This document shows positions 53,700-62,050 of a stretch of DNA of 64,000 nucleotides, one piece after another. Source of the stretch: Dehalococcoidia bacterium (GTDB lineage: Bacteria > Chloroflexota > Dehalococcoidia > Lucifugimonadales > UBA826); contig JAPYSB010000003.1 in the NCBI GenBank assembly GCA_029936675.1, forward strand, positions 31,489-95,488, in the 5' to 3' direction. Below the pieces are notes generated by a model, which was not told the origin of the DNA, ran no database searches, and saw only the letters and a program-made list of their open reading frames with translations. The translations under genes and the position numbers were made by a program. The stretch's first letter is position 1; every line of letters starts with the position of its first letter.

Positions 53700-54563
53700 C
53701 TAAAGATCTAACTTATCCAATTCATTGGCAAAAATAATTTTGCCTGAAAAAACATCACTAATATCAGATCTGGCTGAATTCATCACCGTGGGGTCAGATA
53801 AATTTGGGCCTATGTGCACCAAAGCCAATTTTTTCACATTGGCGGCCTTGGCCATTTCTGCTGCACCAACTGTGCCACATTGCCCTTCGCTTTCTCCACT
53901 GCCGTTCATGTTGGATTGTTCATCCCAGCACATACAGATCATTAAATCCGCATCTTTGGCTAATTCTATGACTGAACTGCAAGGTTCAGTATCACCAGTG
54001 AAGACAATGCTTCCATCTGGCGTGTCAAACCGATATGCGAGGGAATCTAAATATGGTTGCACGTGCTTTGCGGGGGCACTGATGACACTCCAGTTGGATG
54101 TTTTAAATACTGGGCCGACCCCGATATCAAATGCTTCTACCTGTGGAGGTTTCCTTGGAAGTGTCCCACCTCTGTTGACATGAATTTTTTGGCTCAACGG
54201 ATGGCTGACCCGTGCTATCCAATCATGAGCGAACAATCCTGTAGATTCATCAAGAATTCCTTTAGTTATTTTTTCAGTTAAATCGGGGCCAAATACCTTC
54301 AGGGTATTTTCATTTCCTACACTTTGGTCCCATCTGCATAGCAGGAAGCATGGATAATCAATATCGTGATCAAAATGGTGGTGGGTGAAAAACAAATAGT
54401 CTATATTTGTGGGCCATAAACCAGCTTTAACTAATTTATGCGTGGCAGCTGGGCCACAGTCAATCATTATTTGGTCTCCGCCTATTTCAAGTGCAAATGA
54501 TGATCCAAATCTGTCAGGTGTCGGAGTCGGGGTACCTGCTCCTAAAATGTGTACTGTTGCCAT
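53700..54563 (-). CDS. Metallo-beta-lactamase-fold hydrolase (RNase Z-like branch)
   Basis: This 287-aa MBL-fold enzyme has the metal-binding motif THHHFDHD at residues 60-67 (His61-x-His63-x-Asp65-His66). It is preceded by HILGAGTPTPTPDRFGSSF and followed by FTGDTEPC with the fourth Asp and LVHIGP. The pattern with a GTGTP-like start resembles the RNase Z/arylsulfatase branch, but the exosite of a tRNase Z is not evident, so a small-molecule hydrolase is equally possible. It is followed 6 nt upstream by the membrane protein gene on the same strand. Confidence 0.88.
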   Translation of the reverse strand: MATVHILGAGTPTPTPDRFGSSFALEIGGDQIMIDCGPAATHKLVKAGLWPTNIDYLFFTHHHFDHDIDYPCFLLCRWDQSVGNENTLKVFGPDLTEKITKGILDESTGLFAHDWIARVSHPLSQKIHVNRGGTLPRKPPQVEAFDIGVGPVFKTSNWSVISAPAKHVQPYLDSLAYRFDTPDGSIVFTGDTEPCSSVIELAKDADLMICMCWDEQSNMNGSGESEGQCGTVGAAEMAKAANVKKLALVHIGPNLSDPTVMNSARSDISDVFSGKIIFANELDKLDL

Positions 54564-54569
54564 TTGGTA

Positions 54570-56375
54570 TTAGCCTTCCAATGAATTCTCGGTGTAAGTA
54601 TAGATTTTGTATTCCTCGCCGGCTTGTATTAAAAGTATATTGCTTGCCTCTAAACTGATTATTGAATTGTATAAATCATCTATATCTGCTTTGATGCCTG
54701 TTCCATCAAAATTTGATTCGGCGGTCCATATGATTTCTTTCGCATCGTAGCCTAAACGGGTTTGCAAGGTTTTGATTAATTCACGATTACCGGCCCGACT
54801 AAATATAGTGACACTTTTTCTTGCAGTTTGTGAGCCCTGTAATTGAGGTTGGGTTTTTGGTTCAGATTCCGAACGTATACCTTTGAATATTCGACGGTGA
54901 TAGATTACAACGATTCCTAAAACCATTCCAATGGACAGGGGTACGATTAAAGATTCAATTGTCTGGGAGCCGAGATCGTTGGCAAGAAAATCCTTCAGCA
55001 GGATAAATAAAATACCCGCCATGGCGCCTGCCGTGAAGATAATACTTATTCCAAGGACCACCATGAAATAGATTCGGGCATAGATGATGTTTTCGTTAAA
55101 ATTGGCGGTCTGTGTAGTTAATCTTCTCCAAGATATGTACCACACAAGGCAGCCAACTATCACTAAACTTACACCTCCGGATAAAGAATCTTTCCAAGAA
55201 TCACCTGGTTGAACCACGTCAGTCCAGGTTAGTTGTAGTAGAGAGATCATCATTGAGTGTATTAGCACTGAAAATCCTGAAGACAAGAACCCCAACCCTA
55301 AAAACGCCAAAGAGAATATTAAAGCAGCATTAGGTTTTTTTAATAAATCAGTCATTTGGTGGTTATTGGGGTCTTGCTTTGTGTGATAAAGCAAGACAGC
55401 GGTGCTGATGCTCAAAGTACTTATTGAGGAGATCAGTATAAATCGCCAACCATCCATTTCCTCAATTTGGAAGACTTTACCGAATAGGGTCATTAGCAAC
55501 ATTGTGCTTGATACCATGCAGGACACTATCGTAACTATGTAAACTAGGTAGAGGTAGAACGGTTCATATTCCTGTTTTGCCAGTTTGTTCCTTAGAAGCA
55601 GCCAATGGACGGACCATGTCGCAAAGCCTAGTAGTACTGACACAGTTAACCTTAACGAGCTGAGGCCACCGTTGGAGATCAAAATTTCCCCATTATCCAA
55701 AATACTTTGGATAATGCTGAAGATTGTGAGGTAAATTAAACTGATTAAACTTGAAGCCAGTATGAATAATCCAATAAAACTGAAACTGTAAACAAAAGTA
55801 TTGCGTAGACTTTGACTATTTACACGAGCAGAAGGTTTGGCTTGCAACAGCACCTTTAAATGGTAACCCCAAACTAATAACCATAATATTAGTGTCGGTA
55901 TTCGAGGCCAGTTAAACTCGGAGGCTTGAACGATATCCGAAATAATGTCAGAAATACAACTTATTGATATGGCGAAAGATACCGACAAACACAAAAGAAA
56001 ATATGCAATTCTTATGCCTGACGTGATCCCATCTGAATTTTTCAATACCTCCTGGTTAACTTTTTGCCAATAAAGTATCCACAGAGGCCCTCCTATCACC
56101 AGCAATGATATTCCTAAAGCGGCTCGCTCTGGACCTGTCTCCAAGAGAGAGGGAGAAACTAAAAAACCTATTAAGTGAACTGATGATTGTTCCAATCCAT
56201 TCACAAGCATCAATAGGCCAACCCCGGAAATTATGTATAAATATAGCCGCTTCGCAGGGTCAGCCAATGATTGACCGGTATTACTACCTTTTCTGAAAGC
56301 GATTAACTGATAAATACAAAGATTTATTAATATAACTAAGGGGAGGAAAATCAGAACATCCACTGCTTCAATCAT
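54570..56375 (-). CDS. Large membrane protein with repeated DUF5671-like units
   Basis: This 601-aa protein has about 17-20 predicted membrane helices and no enzyme motif. It is built of repeated four-helix units, each beginning with a (L/F)YLY-type helix and ending with a W-x-x-(H/Y)W or YHRR segment. Examples are RLYLYIISGVGLL and PLWILYWQ in unit 1, then starts near residues 190, 275, 365 and 450. DUF5671 proteins of Chloroflexota have this layout. A soluble C-terminal tail of ~90 residues follows. Its start overlaps the upstream small gene by eight bases. Function is unknown. Confidence 0.75.
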   Translation of the reverse strand: MIEAVDVLIFLPLVILINLCIYQLIAFRKGSNTGQSLADPAKRLYLYIISGVGLLMLVNGLEQSSVHLIGFLVSPSLLETGPERAALGISLLVIGGPLWILYWQKVNQEVLKNSDGITSGIRIAYFLLCLSVSFAISISCISDIISDIVQASEFNWPRIPTLILWLLVWGYHLKVLLQAKPSARVNSQSLRNTFVYSFSFIGLFILASSLISLIYLTIFSIIQSILDNGEILISNGGLSSLRLTVSVLLGFATWSVHWLLLRNKLAKQEYEPFYLYLVYIVTIVSCMVSSTMLLMTLFGKVFQIEEMDGWRFILISSISTLSISTAVLLYHTKQDPNNHQMTDLLKKPNAALIFSLAFLGLGFLSSGFSVLIHSMMISLLQLTWTDVVQPGDSWKDSLSGGVSLVIVGCLVWYISWRRLTTQTANFNENIIYARIYFMVVLGISIIFTAGAMAGILFILLKDFLANDLGSQTIESLIVPLSIGMVLGIVVIYHRRIFKGIRSESEPKTQPQLQGSQTARKSVTIFSRAGNRELIKTLQTRLGYDAKEIIWTAESNFDGTGIKADIDDLYNSIISLEASNILLIQAGEEYKIYTYTENSLEG

Positions 56376-56847
56376 CGGATTTGCGAGGGTTTTCCAGTTT
56401 CATAAGGCAATTAATTGGAGATGGTATTTGGCTAATCTTCCAATTTCCATTCTCTTTCACAAGATTGAATTGTTCTTGGTAGGAATTTTCCGACGTTCCT
56501 ATTGGGAAGGCTGGCTCCACTTCAAATACTTCCACTAACACCACGGATTCCAAATTGTCCAACTGTGTAGTTAGGTGTTTGAAAGTCGACCGGGAGTACC
56601 TGGATTTTTCGTTATAGTTAGCAACGACAAAGTCGGTGATAGCACATGTTTTCTTGAGTTCAGTAGACAAGGAATTGTGCGCAGAATCATAATTTCCCCT
56701 GGAAACATGCTCTAGGAAAATCTGTACTGTTCTCGCCGGAGAGCCTTCTGGCATATTCGACGGTTTGTTACCAATGTTTAAAGCAATAATTGAAACAACT
56801 AAAATGAAACCTATGACGGTGCAAACTAAAATGGATGCCTTGTTCAT
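56368..56847 (-). CDS. Membrane-anchored NTF2-like/DUF4878-type protein
   Basis: This 159-aa protein starts with a single membrane helix (about residues 6-26). A soluble external domain of ~125 residues follows, with ARTVQIFLEHVSRGNYDSAHN, then hydrophobic strands and a final FNLVKENGNWKISQI. That last motif, Glu/Asn-GxWKI, is typical of the NTF2-like DUF4878/lumazine-binding-like fold. Whether it binds a ligand is unknown. It is between rph (7 bp) and the DUF5671 gene, on the same strand, so it likely forms one transcript with them. Confidence 0.75.
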   Translation of the reverse strand: MNKASILVCTVIGFILVVSIIALNIGNKPSNMPEGSPARTVQIFLEHVSRGNYDSAHNSLSTELKKTCAITDFVVANYNEKSRYSRSTFKHLTTQLDNLESVVLVEVFEVEPAFPIGTSENSYQEQFNLVKENGNWKISQIPSPINCLMKLENPRKSDD

Positions 56848-56854
56848 TTTACGG

Positions 56855-57583
56855 TTATTCTAATGCTTTAATTTGCAGCTCGAAAAGCTTTGATATTGCC
56901 TCAACCCCTGCATCAAGGACTTGGTCAACCAGTTTTCTTGAAAACCTGTTTCCTTCCGCTGATCCTTGGATTTCAACTATGCCTCCATCCGAGGCCATCA
57001 CCATATTAAAATCGGCATCGGCCTTGGAATCCTCCTCGTAGCACAAATCCACCAACACTTTATCTCCAAATATACCCACACTTGTAGCTGCTACCGGCGT
57101 TACCGTAGGCAAAACATCAAGAGATCCTGAATCTAACATTTGCTTCACCGCTAAATTTAATGCCACAAACCCGCCTGTAATTGAGGCTGTTCTGGTCCCT
57201 CCGTCAGCTTGAATGACATCGCAATCGATCGTAATAGTGACCTCTCCGAGTCCTCCTAAATCGATGGATGCTCTAAGAGATCTTCCTATCAATCTGGATA
57301 TTTCCTGAGATCTTCCTTTTTTTTGATTGTCGCGCGGCACTCGTGGAGAAGTAGAGCCTGGTAGCATAGAATATTCCGCAGTGACCCAGCCTTTGCCCGT
57401 GCCTGCTAAAAAATTAGGAGTTTTTTCTTCGACAGTGGCGGTACATATAACTTTAGTTAAACCTGTGGAAATAAGCACAGATCCTTGTGAAAACCTGAGG
57501 GGATTTTTTTCAAAATTCACACACCTAAGTTGGTAGTCGGATCTATTGTCTAGCCTCAAGTTGTATACCTTTGTAAAGTCCAA
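56855..57583 (-). CDS. rph: Ribonuclease PH
   Basis: This phosphorolytic 3'-5' exoribonuclease trims tRNA 3' ends and other RNAs. The 242-aa protein contains the family signatures: YQLRCVNFEKNPLRFSQGSV, GWVTAEYSMLPGSTSPR, GRSQEISRLIGRSLRA (phosphate site) and DCDVIQADGGTRTASITG. It is the first gene of a minus-strand group with the NTF2-like and DUF5671 genes, divergent from aroK across a 175-bp gap. Confidence 0.96.
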   Translation of the reverse strand: MDFTKVYNLRLDNRSDYQLRCVNFEKNPLRFSQGSVLISTGLTKVICTATVEEKTPNFLAGTGKGWVTAEYSMLPGSTSPRVPRDNQKKGRSQEISRLIGRSLRASIDLGGLGEVTITIDCDVIQADGGTRTASITGGFVALNLAVKQMLDSGSLDVLPTVTPVAATSVGIFGDKVLVDLCYEEDSKADADFNMVMASDGGIVEIQGSAEGNRFSRKLVDQVLDAGVEAISKLFELQIKALE

Positions 57584-57758
57584 TATATATTTCAGTTGAT
57601 TTTATATTGTCACTAAACGGTTAGGAAGATTTTTAAAGCCAAAATTTAGAGGGATAAGGAAAAAATGACACGTCTTTGGTTTTTAGAGTTATCTCTACTT
57701 TTGCTTCTGTTGTAGACTGGATGAATGTTTTTGTCGGGAATGAGGTAGGGTTCGATCT

Positions 57759-58289
57759 ATGAAGGGCAATATATATCTGACAGGCTTTTCTGGTTCAGGT
57801 AAATCTACAGTAGGGAAAACTCTTTCCTTTCTAACGGGGAAAGAATTCGTAGATATAGACTTGATGATAGAGGAAATCGAGCAAAAATCCATATCAGATA
57901 TTTTTTGTTGTGAGGGTGAGGGATATTTTAGATCACTTGAAACGGCGTGCTTAAAAAAAATATCAATTCGTACTAACATAATTGTATCTACAGGAGGAGG
58001 AGTCCCTGTTGATCCGGTGAATGTTGGAATAATGGAGAATTCTGGTTGTGTTATCTGGTTAAAAGCTTCTCCGGAGACGATCCTTGAACGGCTAAATTTA
58101 CAGATTGAAAGCACAGGAGTTGAGAACGATAGGCCTATGCTTATTTCTGAGGAACCTCTGGAGCGAATTAAAAAATTGTTAGATAGTAGAAAGAATGCTT
58201 ATAAAACATCTCATGCTATTGTGGAAACAGACGGGAGAAATGTTGAAGCCGTGGCTGAAGAAATTCATAGGAGATTTGTGAGTTGGTAA
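57759..58289 (+). CDS. aroK: Shikimate kinase
   Basis: This kinase phosphorylates shikimate at the 3-hydroxyl in aromatic amino-acid synthesis. At 176 aa, Walker A GFSGSGKS is at residues 9-16, the shikimate-binding Asp34 is in VDIDLMIEE, Arg in EGYFRSLE, and the STGGGVP loop is conserved. The ATG at 57759 is preceded by AGGG. It heads an aroK-aroB operon; the two genes overlap by seven bases. Confidence 0.95.
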   Translation: MKGNIYLTGFSGSGKSTVGKTLSFLTGKEFVDIDLMIEEIEQKSISDIFCCEGEGYFRSLETACLKKISIRTNIIVSTGGGVPVDPVNVGIMENSGCVIWLKASPETILERLNLQIESTGVENDRPMLISEEPLERIKKLLDSRKNAYKTSHAIVETDGRNVEAVAEEIHRRFVSW

Positions 58290-59389
58290 AAGAAAATTAT
58301 GATGATTTGGCATCAGAGGTGATCACCTCTGATGCCAAATATCCTGTATGGGTAGGGTGGAGCATAATTGATAAAATTGGAGAAAGAGTTAAAACTGTTT
58401 GTGATACTAAAGTCGCATACATTGTGGCTGATGAAGGTGTCAACAGCCAAGCTAGAAGAGTGCAGATTTCAATGGAATCGGCCGGTATTCCAACATACCT
58501 ATTTTTCGTCCCATCGGGTGAAAATCACAAGAACCTAGACACAGTTAAGCATATCTATTCTTGGCTAGCTGATCACAAAGCTGAAAGGGGGCATATGATA
58601 ATAGCAGTGGGTGGAGGAGTAATTGGAGATTTGGCTGGATTTGTAGCTGCCACATATTTGAGAGGGATGCCCTTTTCACAAGTGCCGACAACCCTGCTTT
58701 CGATGATGGATGCCTCCATTGGGGGAAAAGTTGCCGTTGATATGGAACAAGGTAAAAATCTGGTTGGCTCTTTTTACCAACCAAAATTTGTACTATCTGA
58801 CGTAGAGACTTTAAATACACTGCCTGCTAGAGAACTGACTTCAGGTTGGGCGGAGGCTATAAAACACGGGTTAATTCTGGACGAATCATTGTTGAATGTA
58901 TTTGAAGAAAAACATAGCGCAATAACTTCCTTAGACCCTGAAATAGCCACTGAAATCATAAGGAAAAGTGTCGCAATTAAAGCAGGAGTGGTTTCCAAGG
59001 ATGAGAAAGAAACGTTAGGGATCAGAATCCTACTCAATTACGGTCATACAGTTGGCCACGCTATAGAATCTACAACTGGTTATTCAAAATATTTACATGG
59101 AGAAGCCGTTAGTATAGGTATGATGGCGGCGGCGTTCCTGTCGAATTCGATGGGAATGATGTCTGATGAAGAAGTGCAAAGGCAGGAGTTTGTATTGAAT
59201 CAATATGATTTACCCACAACCTCAAATGCTATTGAATCTGAAAAAATTATCGAAGCCATAAAATCAGATAAAAAAACGGTTGGCGGTTCAGTCAACTGGG
59301 TACTTTTGAGTAAGATTGGTAAGGCTGTAACTAACAATGAAGTTCCAGAAACTTTTTTGTTGGAGGCTCTTTCAAATTTAAGGAGATAA
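58283..59389 (+). CDS. aroB: 3-dehydroquinate synthase
   Basis: This enzyme forms the first carbocycle of the shikimate pathway from DAHP, using NAD+ and a divalent metal. At 368 aa it has the NAD-binding GGGVIGDLAGFVA, the metal ligands in GWAEAIKHG, LNYGHTVGHAIE and HGEAVSIGM, and the canonical start YPVWVGWS. TTG at 58283 is the likely start, with AGGAG about 9 nt upstream. Codons 8-19, in an N-terminal extension before the conserved domain, form a perfect 36-bp palindrome. Confidence 0.94.
   Translation: MVKENYDDLASEVITSDAKYPVWVGWSIIDKIGERVKTVCDTKVAYIVADEGVNSQARRVQISMESAGIPTYLFFVPSGENHKNLDTVKHIYSWLADHKAERGHMIIAVGGGVIGDLAGFVAATYLRGMPFSQVPTTLLSMMDASIGGKVAVDMEQGKNLVGSFYQPKFVLSDVETLNTLPARELTSGWAEAIKHGLILDESLLNVFEEKHSAITSLDPEIATEIIRKSVAIKAGVVSKDEKETLGIRILLNYGHTVGHAIESTTGYSKYLHGEAVSIGMMAAAFLSNSMGMMSDEEVQRQEFVLNQYDLPTTSNAIESEKIIEAIKSDKKTVGGSVNWVLLSKIGKAVTNNEVPETFLLEALSNLRR
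58305..58340 (+). repeat. Perfect 36-bp palindrome in the 5' end of aroB
   Basis: The 18-base arm ATTTGGCATCAGAGGTGA is followed directly by its exact reverse complement (center GATC at 58321). The hairpin begins 22 nt after the TTG start. In RNA it would form a very stable stem of 16-18 pairs. The encoded residues lie in a poorly conserved N-terminal extension, so the DNA pattern is not imposed by protein function. Confidence 0.9.
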
Positions 59390-59412
59390 AACTTGTTTAG
59401 CGAGATACACAC

Positions 59413-60294
59413 TTGATTGAAATAATTCTTTTTGTACTTGGTGTATCTACTGGAATTTACGGGGTTTTGGTGGGGGCTGGAGGAGGATTCATTTTAGCTC
59501 CAGTATTGATACTGTTTTTTTCAAAAGACCCAGAAATAGCTGCTGGCACTTCTTTGGCATTAGTATCGATCAATAGTATTTCCGGATTTATAGCCTATAG
59601 GAAATCTGGCTTTATTGACGTGAGAAGTGGGATTTTATTTGCTATTGCTGCTGTTCCCGGTTCCGTGCTAGCCCCGTTCATATTAGATGTAATGCCAGGC
59701 AACATTTTTAGAACACTTTTTGGGGTTTTACTATTGGGCTTGGCTACACACATGTTTTTTCGAGGCAGCAAAGCAGGGGATGATTCCAACCGTATATCAA
59801 ATGAAATAACCTTAAAACCTGCTCTTCCTAAATGGAAATCATTTACTGTTAGAGAAAGGAAAATCACAGCGTTTGATGGGACAATATTCAAGTATAGCTT
59901 CAATGAATCTATAGCAACTACATTCAATTTGGCCCTTGGGTTTGTATCTAGCTTTTTTGGAACAGGCGGCGGGTTCTTGAGGACCCCTATATTGGTGTCT
60001 GCTTTTTCCTTCCCAGTAAAAGTGGCAGTGGCTACTTCTATTTTTTCGCTCTCGTTTTATGCCACGATAGGTGCCGCCGCCCACGCTTTCAATCATAATA
60101 TAGAGTGGTATCCAACGTTAGTTTGGGGTGGATTAGGATTGGTTCTTGGAGGGCAGATTGGTGCAAGATTAACGCAAAGAATCAAGAGTTTTTGGATTCT
60201 GAAATTACTTCTTTTAGTAGTTTTATTTTTGGGGTTGCAGTTACTTCTGGAAGGGTTATGGCCAGGGTTATTAAAACTGCCATCGGCGCATTAA
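59413..60294 (+). CDS. TauE/SafE family membrane protein
   Basis: This 293-aa membrane protein has two repeats of about four helices each. The first begins IYGVLVGAGGGFILAP, and the second includes FVSSFFGTGGGFLRTP; this pair of glycine-rich motifs defines TauE/SafE (DUF81). Members export or import sulfite, sulfonates or other organic anions. A long cytoplasmic loop of ~60 residues (about 118-175) separates the halves. The start is TTG at 59413. It lies 23 bp after aroB and 11 bp before tgt. Confidence 0.9.
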   Translation: MIEIILFVLGVSTGIYGVLVGAGGGFILAPVLILFFSKDPEIAAGTSLALVSINSISGFIAYRKSGFIDVRSGILFAIAAVPGSVLAPFILDVMPGNIFRTLFGVLLLGLATHMFFRGSKAGDDSNRISNEITLKPALPKWKSFTVRERKITAFDGTIFKYSFNESIATTFNLALGFVSSFFGTGGGFLRTPILVSAFSFPVKVAVATSIFSLSFYATIGAAAHAFNHNIEWYPTLVWGGLGLVLGGQIGARLTQRIKSFWILKLLLLVVLFLGLQLLLEGLWPGLLKLPSAH

Positions 60295-60305
60295 AGAAAA
60301 CAGAA

Positions 60306-61463
60306 ATGTTTAATTTTACTTTGGAACATAAAGATGGACTTGCTCGGGCAGGGTGTATTAGCACTCCCCATGGGGAGATACTTACCCCAGTATTCATGCC
60401 TGTTGCCACCCAAGGATCCGTTAAGGCTCTAGATAGGGTCGATTTGGAATGTTTGGGAACGCAAATAATTCTTGGCAATGCCTATCATTTGTACTTGCGA
60501 CCTGGGGCCAAAATCATAAAAGAATCGGGAGGCTTGCACTCATTTATGAACTGGACCAGGCCTATCTTGACTGATAGCGGAGGATTTCAAGGTTTTAGCC
60601 TGCAACATCTAAGAAAAATAACTGACGACGGCATTACATTCAAATCTCATATTGACGGTTCAACCCATGAATTAACACCGGAATCCGTAGTTGAAATACA
60701 AACGGATATTGGATCCGATATTATTATGCCTCTGGATGTATGCCTCCCAACTGAGGCATCTAAAACTGATTTATCAGAGGCGATGAACTTGACTTCTAAC
60801 TGGTTGGGCCGATCGCTTCGCTCGCTGGATCGTAAATCGGACCAATCCCTGTTTGGTATTGTGCAAGGCGGACTACATGCTGACCTTAGACAGAAATCTG
60901 CTGATTTCCTTTCAAGCCTTGATCTGCCTGGATATGCAATTGGTGGATTAAGTGTGGGGGAGACAAAGGAAAAAATGTACCCAACAGTTGAAATTACTTC
61001 TAAATTGCTGCCAGCAGGCAAACCGAGATATCTTATGGGTGTAGGATCGCCAGAGGACTTGGTGGAGTGTGTTCTACGGGGTATCGATATGTTTGACTGC
61101 GTACTTCCGACACGAGTTGCAAGAAAAGGCGCAATGTACACCAAATTTGGTAGGCGTAATGTAACGAGATCCGAATACAAAAAAAGCGACAGTTCTTTTG
61201 ACAAAGAATGTGATTGTTACGCGTGCACTAATTTTTCTGCGGGATATATCCATCATTTGTTCAAGGCGAAGGAATACTTAGCTTATCGGCTGGCCTCAAT
61301 ACACAACCTGAGGTTCTTTATGCGAACTATGGCTGATTTACGAAAGGCAATCCAGCGGGGATTAGTAAAGGAGTACAGAGAACAATTTTGGGAAAATTAC
61401 CAACCCTCAGATCAATCAGCAAGGACTAATCAAGCACTCCGTCATATAAAGCGGTTCGAATAA
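60306..61463 (+). CDS. tgt: tRNA-guanine transglycosylase (queuine tRNA-ribosyltransferase)
   Basis: This enzyme exchanges guanine at position 34 of GUN-anticodon tRNAs for preQ1, leading to queuosine. The 385-aa protein has the substrate-binding DSGGFQGFSL with Asp90 (most bacteria have Val where this has Gly), nucleophile Asp264 in MFDCVLPTR, and the zinc site CDCYAC...HH near residues 301-325. The ATG at 60306 starts MFNFTLEHKD, the normal N-terminus. A longer open frame extends upstream but overlaps the TauE gene. Confidence 0.95.
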   Translation: MFNFTLEHKDGLARAGCISTPHGEILTPVFMPVATQGSVKALDRVDLECLGTQIILGNAYHLYLRPGAKIIKESGGLHSFMNWTRPILTDSGGFQGFSLQHLRKITDDGITFKSHIDGSTHELTPESVVEIQTDIGSDIIMPLDVCLPTEASKTDLSEAMNLTSNWLGRSLRSLDRKSDQSLFGIVQGGLHADLRQKSADFLSSLDLPGYAIGGLSVGETKEKMYPTVEITSKLLPAGKPRYLMGVGSPEDLVECVLRGIDMFDCVLPTRVARKGAMYTKFGRRNVTRSEYKKSDSSFDKECDCYACTNFSAGYIHHLFKAKEYLAYRLASIHNLRFFMRTMADLRKAIQRGLVKEYREQFWENYQPSDQSARTNQALRHIKRFE

Positions 61464-61473
61464 TAAGCCCAGA

Positions 61474-61752
61474 CTACCTGCCTCCGGCTACTGCTGGAAC
61501 AATGCTTATTTCATCTCCAGATTTCACACCACTTTCTATACCATCCATGAATCTAATATCTTCCCCATTGACGTAAATGTTTACAAAGCTTCGCAATTCC
61601 CCATTATCATCGCATAGCCGGCTTTTAATGCCAGGGAACTGAGAGTCCAGCGATGCAATTATTGCACTTACTGTATCCCCATCTGCATCTGCTTTATCTT
61701 CTCCGTTGGTTACTTTCCTCAAAGGCGTAGGGATTCTTACGCTGACACTCAT
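61474..61752 (-). CDS. CysO/MoaD-like sulfur-carrier protein with C-terminal GGR
   Basis: This 92-aa ubiquitin-like protein is close to mycobacterial CysO, judging from SVRIPTPLRKVTNG, FVNIYVNGEDIRF and the end VPAVAGG. Such proteins carry a thiocarboxylate at the terminal Gly that donates sulfur to cysteine or cofactor synthesis. Here one Arg follows the diglycine, so activation would require removal of this residue by a peptidase. AAGGAG lies 7 nt before the ATG. It is the third gene of a minus-strand group after thrC and the NIL gene. Confidence 0.85.
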   Translation of the reverse strand: MSVSVRIPTPLRKVTNGEDKADADGDTVSAIIASLDSQFPGIKSRLCDDNGELRSFVNIYVNGEDIRFMDGIESGVKSGDEISIVPAVAGGR

Positions 61753-61793
61753 CTATATTCTCCTTGATTTTTAAATCGTCTGGGTTAGACCAC

Positions 61794-62036
61794 TTAGCCT
61801 TCGATGATGTCACCGGCTATTGGGTCGACTCTCACTCCTGTGGAAATTACCCATTCCAGCCCTTTATCTACCACGTCACCTTCTCCTTCTAATTCCAATA
61901 CAACCCACCCCATGTCGTCTCTTATATCGGCTCTTCTGATGTTGGTTACTATACCGAAATCAACACCAAGTTTATATATTACTGGTTCCTTTATAAGTTC
62001 TTGTGGAAAAGTAAATTTGACACGTTTTGTCACCAT
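61794..62036 (-). CDS. NIL-domain protein
   Basis: This 80-aa protein consists of a single NIL domain (ferredoxin-like fold, named after a conserved Asn-Ile-Leu-type motif) with KRVKFTFPQELIKEPVIYKLG and GIVTNIRRADI. In methionine ABC transporters this domain senses methionine. Free-standing NIL proteins occur near sulfur-amino-acid genes. Between the thrC gene and the sulfur carrier, its likely role is sulfur amino-acid sensing or delivery. The start is ATG at 62036 with AAGGTGG about 10 nt upstream. Confidence 0.85.
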   Translation of the reverse strand: MVTKRVKFTFPQELIKEPVIYKLGVDFGIVTNIRRADIRDDMGWVVLELEGEGDVVDKGLEWVISTGVRVDPIAGDIIEG

Positions 62037-62050
62037 AATCCTATACCACC

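Noticed and set aside
60105-60305. N-terminal extension of tgt
   Set aside because: It overlaps the TauE coding region and the conserved TGT domain starts at the ATG at 60306.
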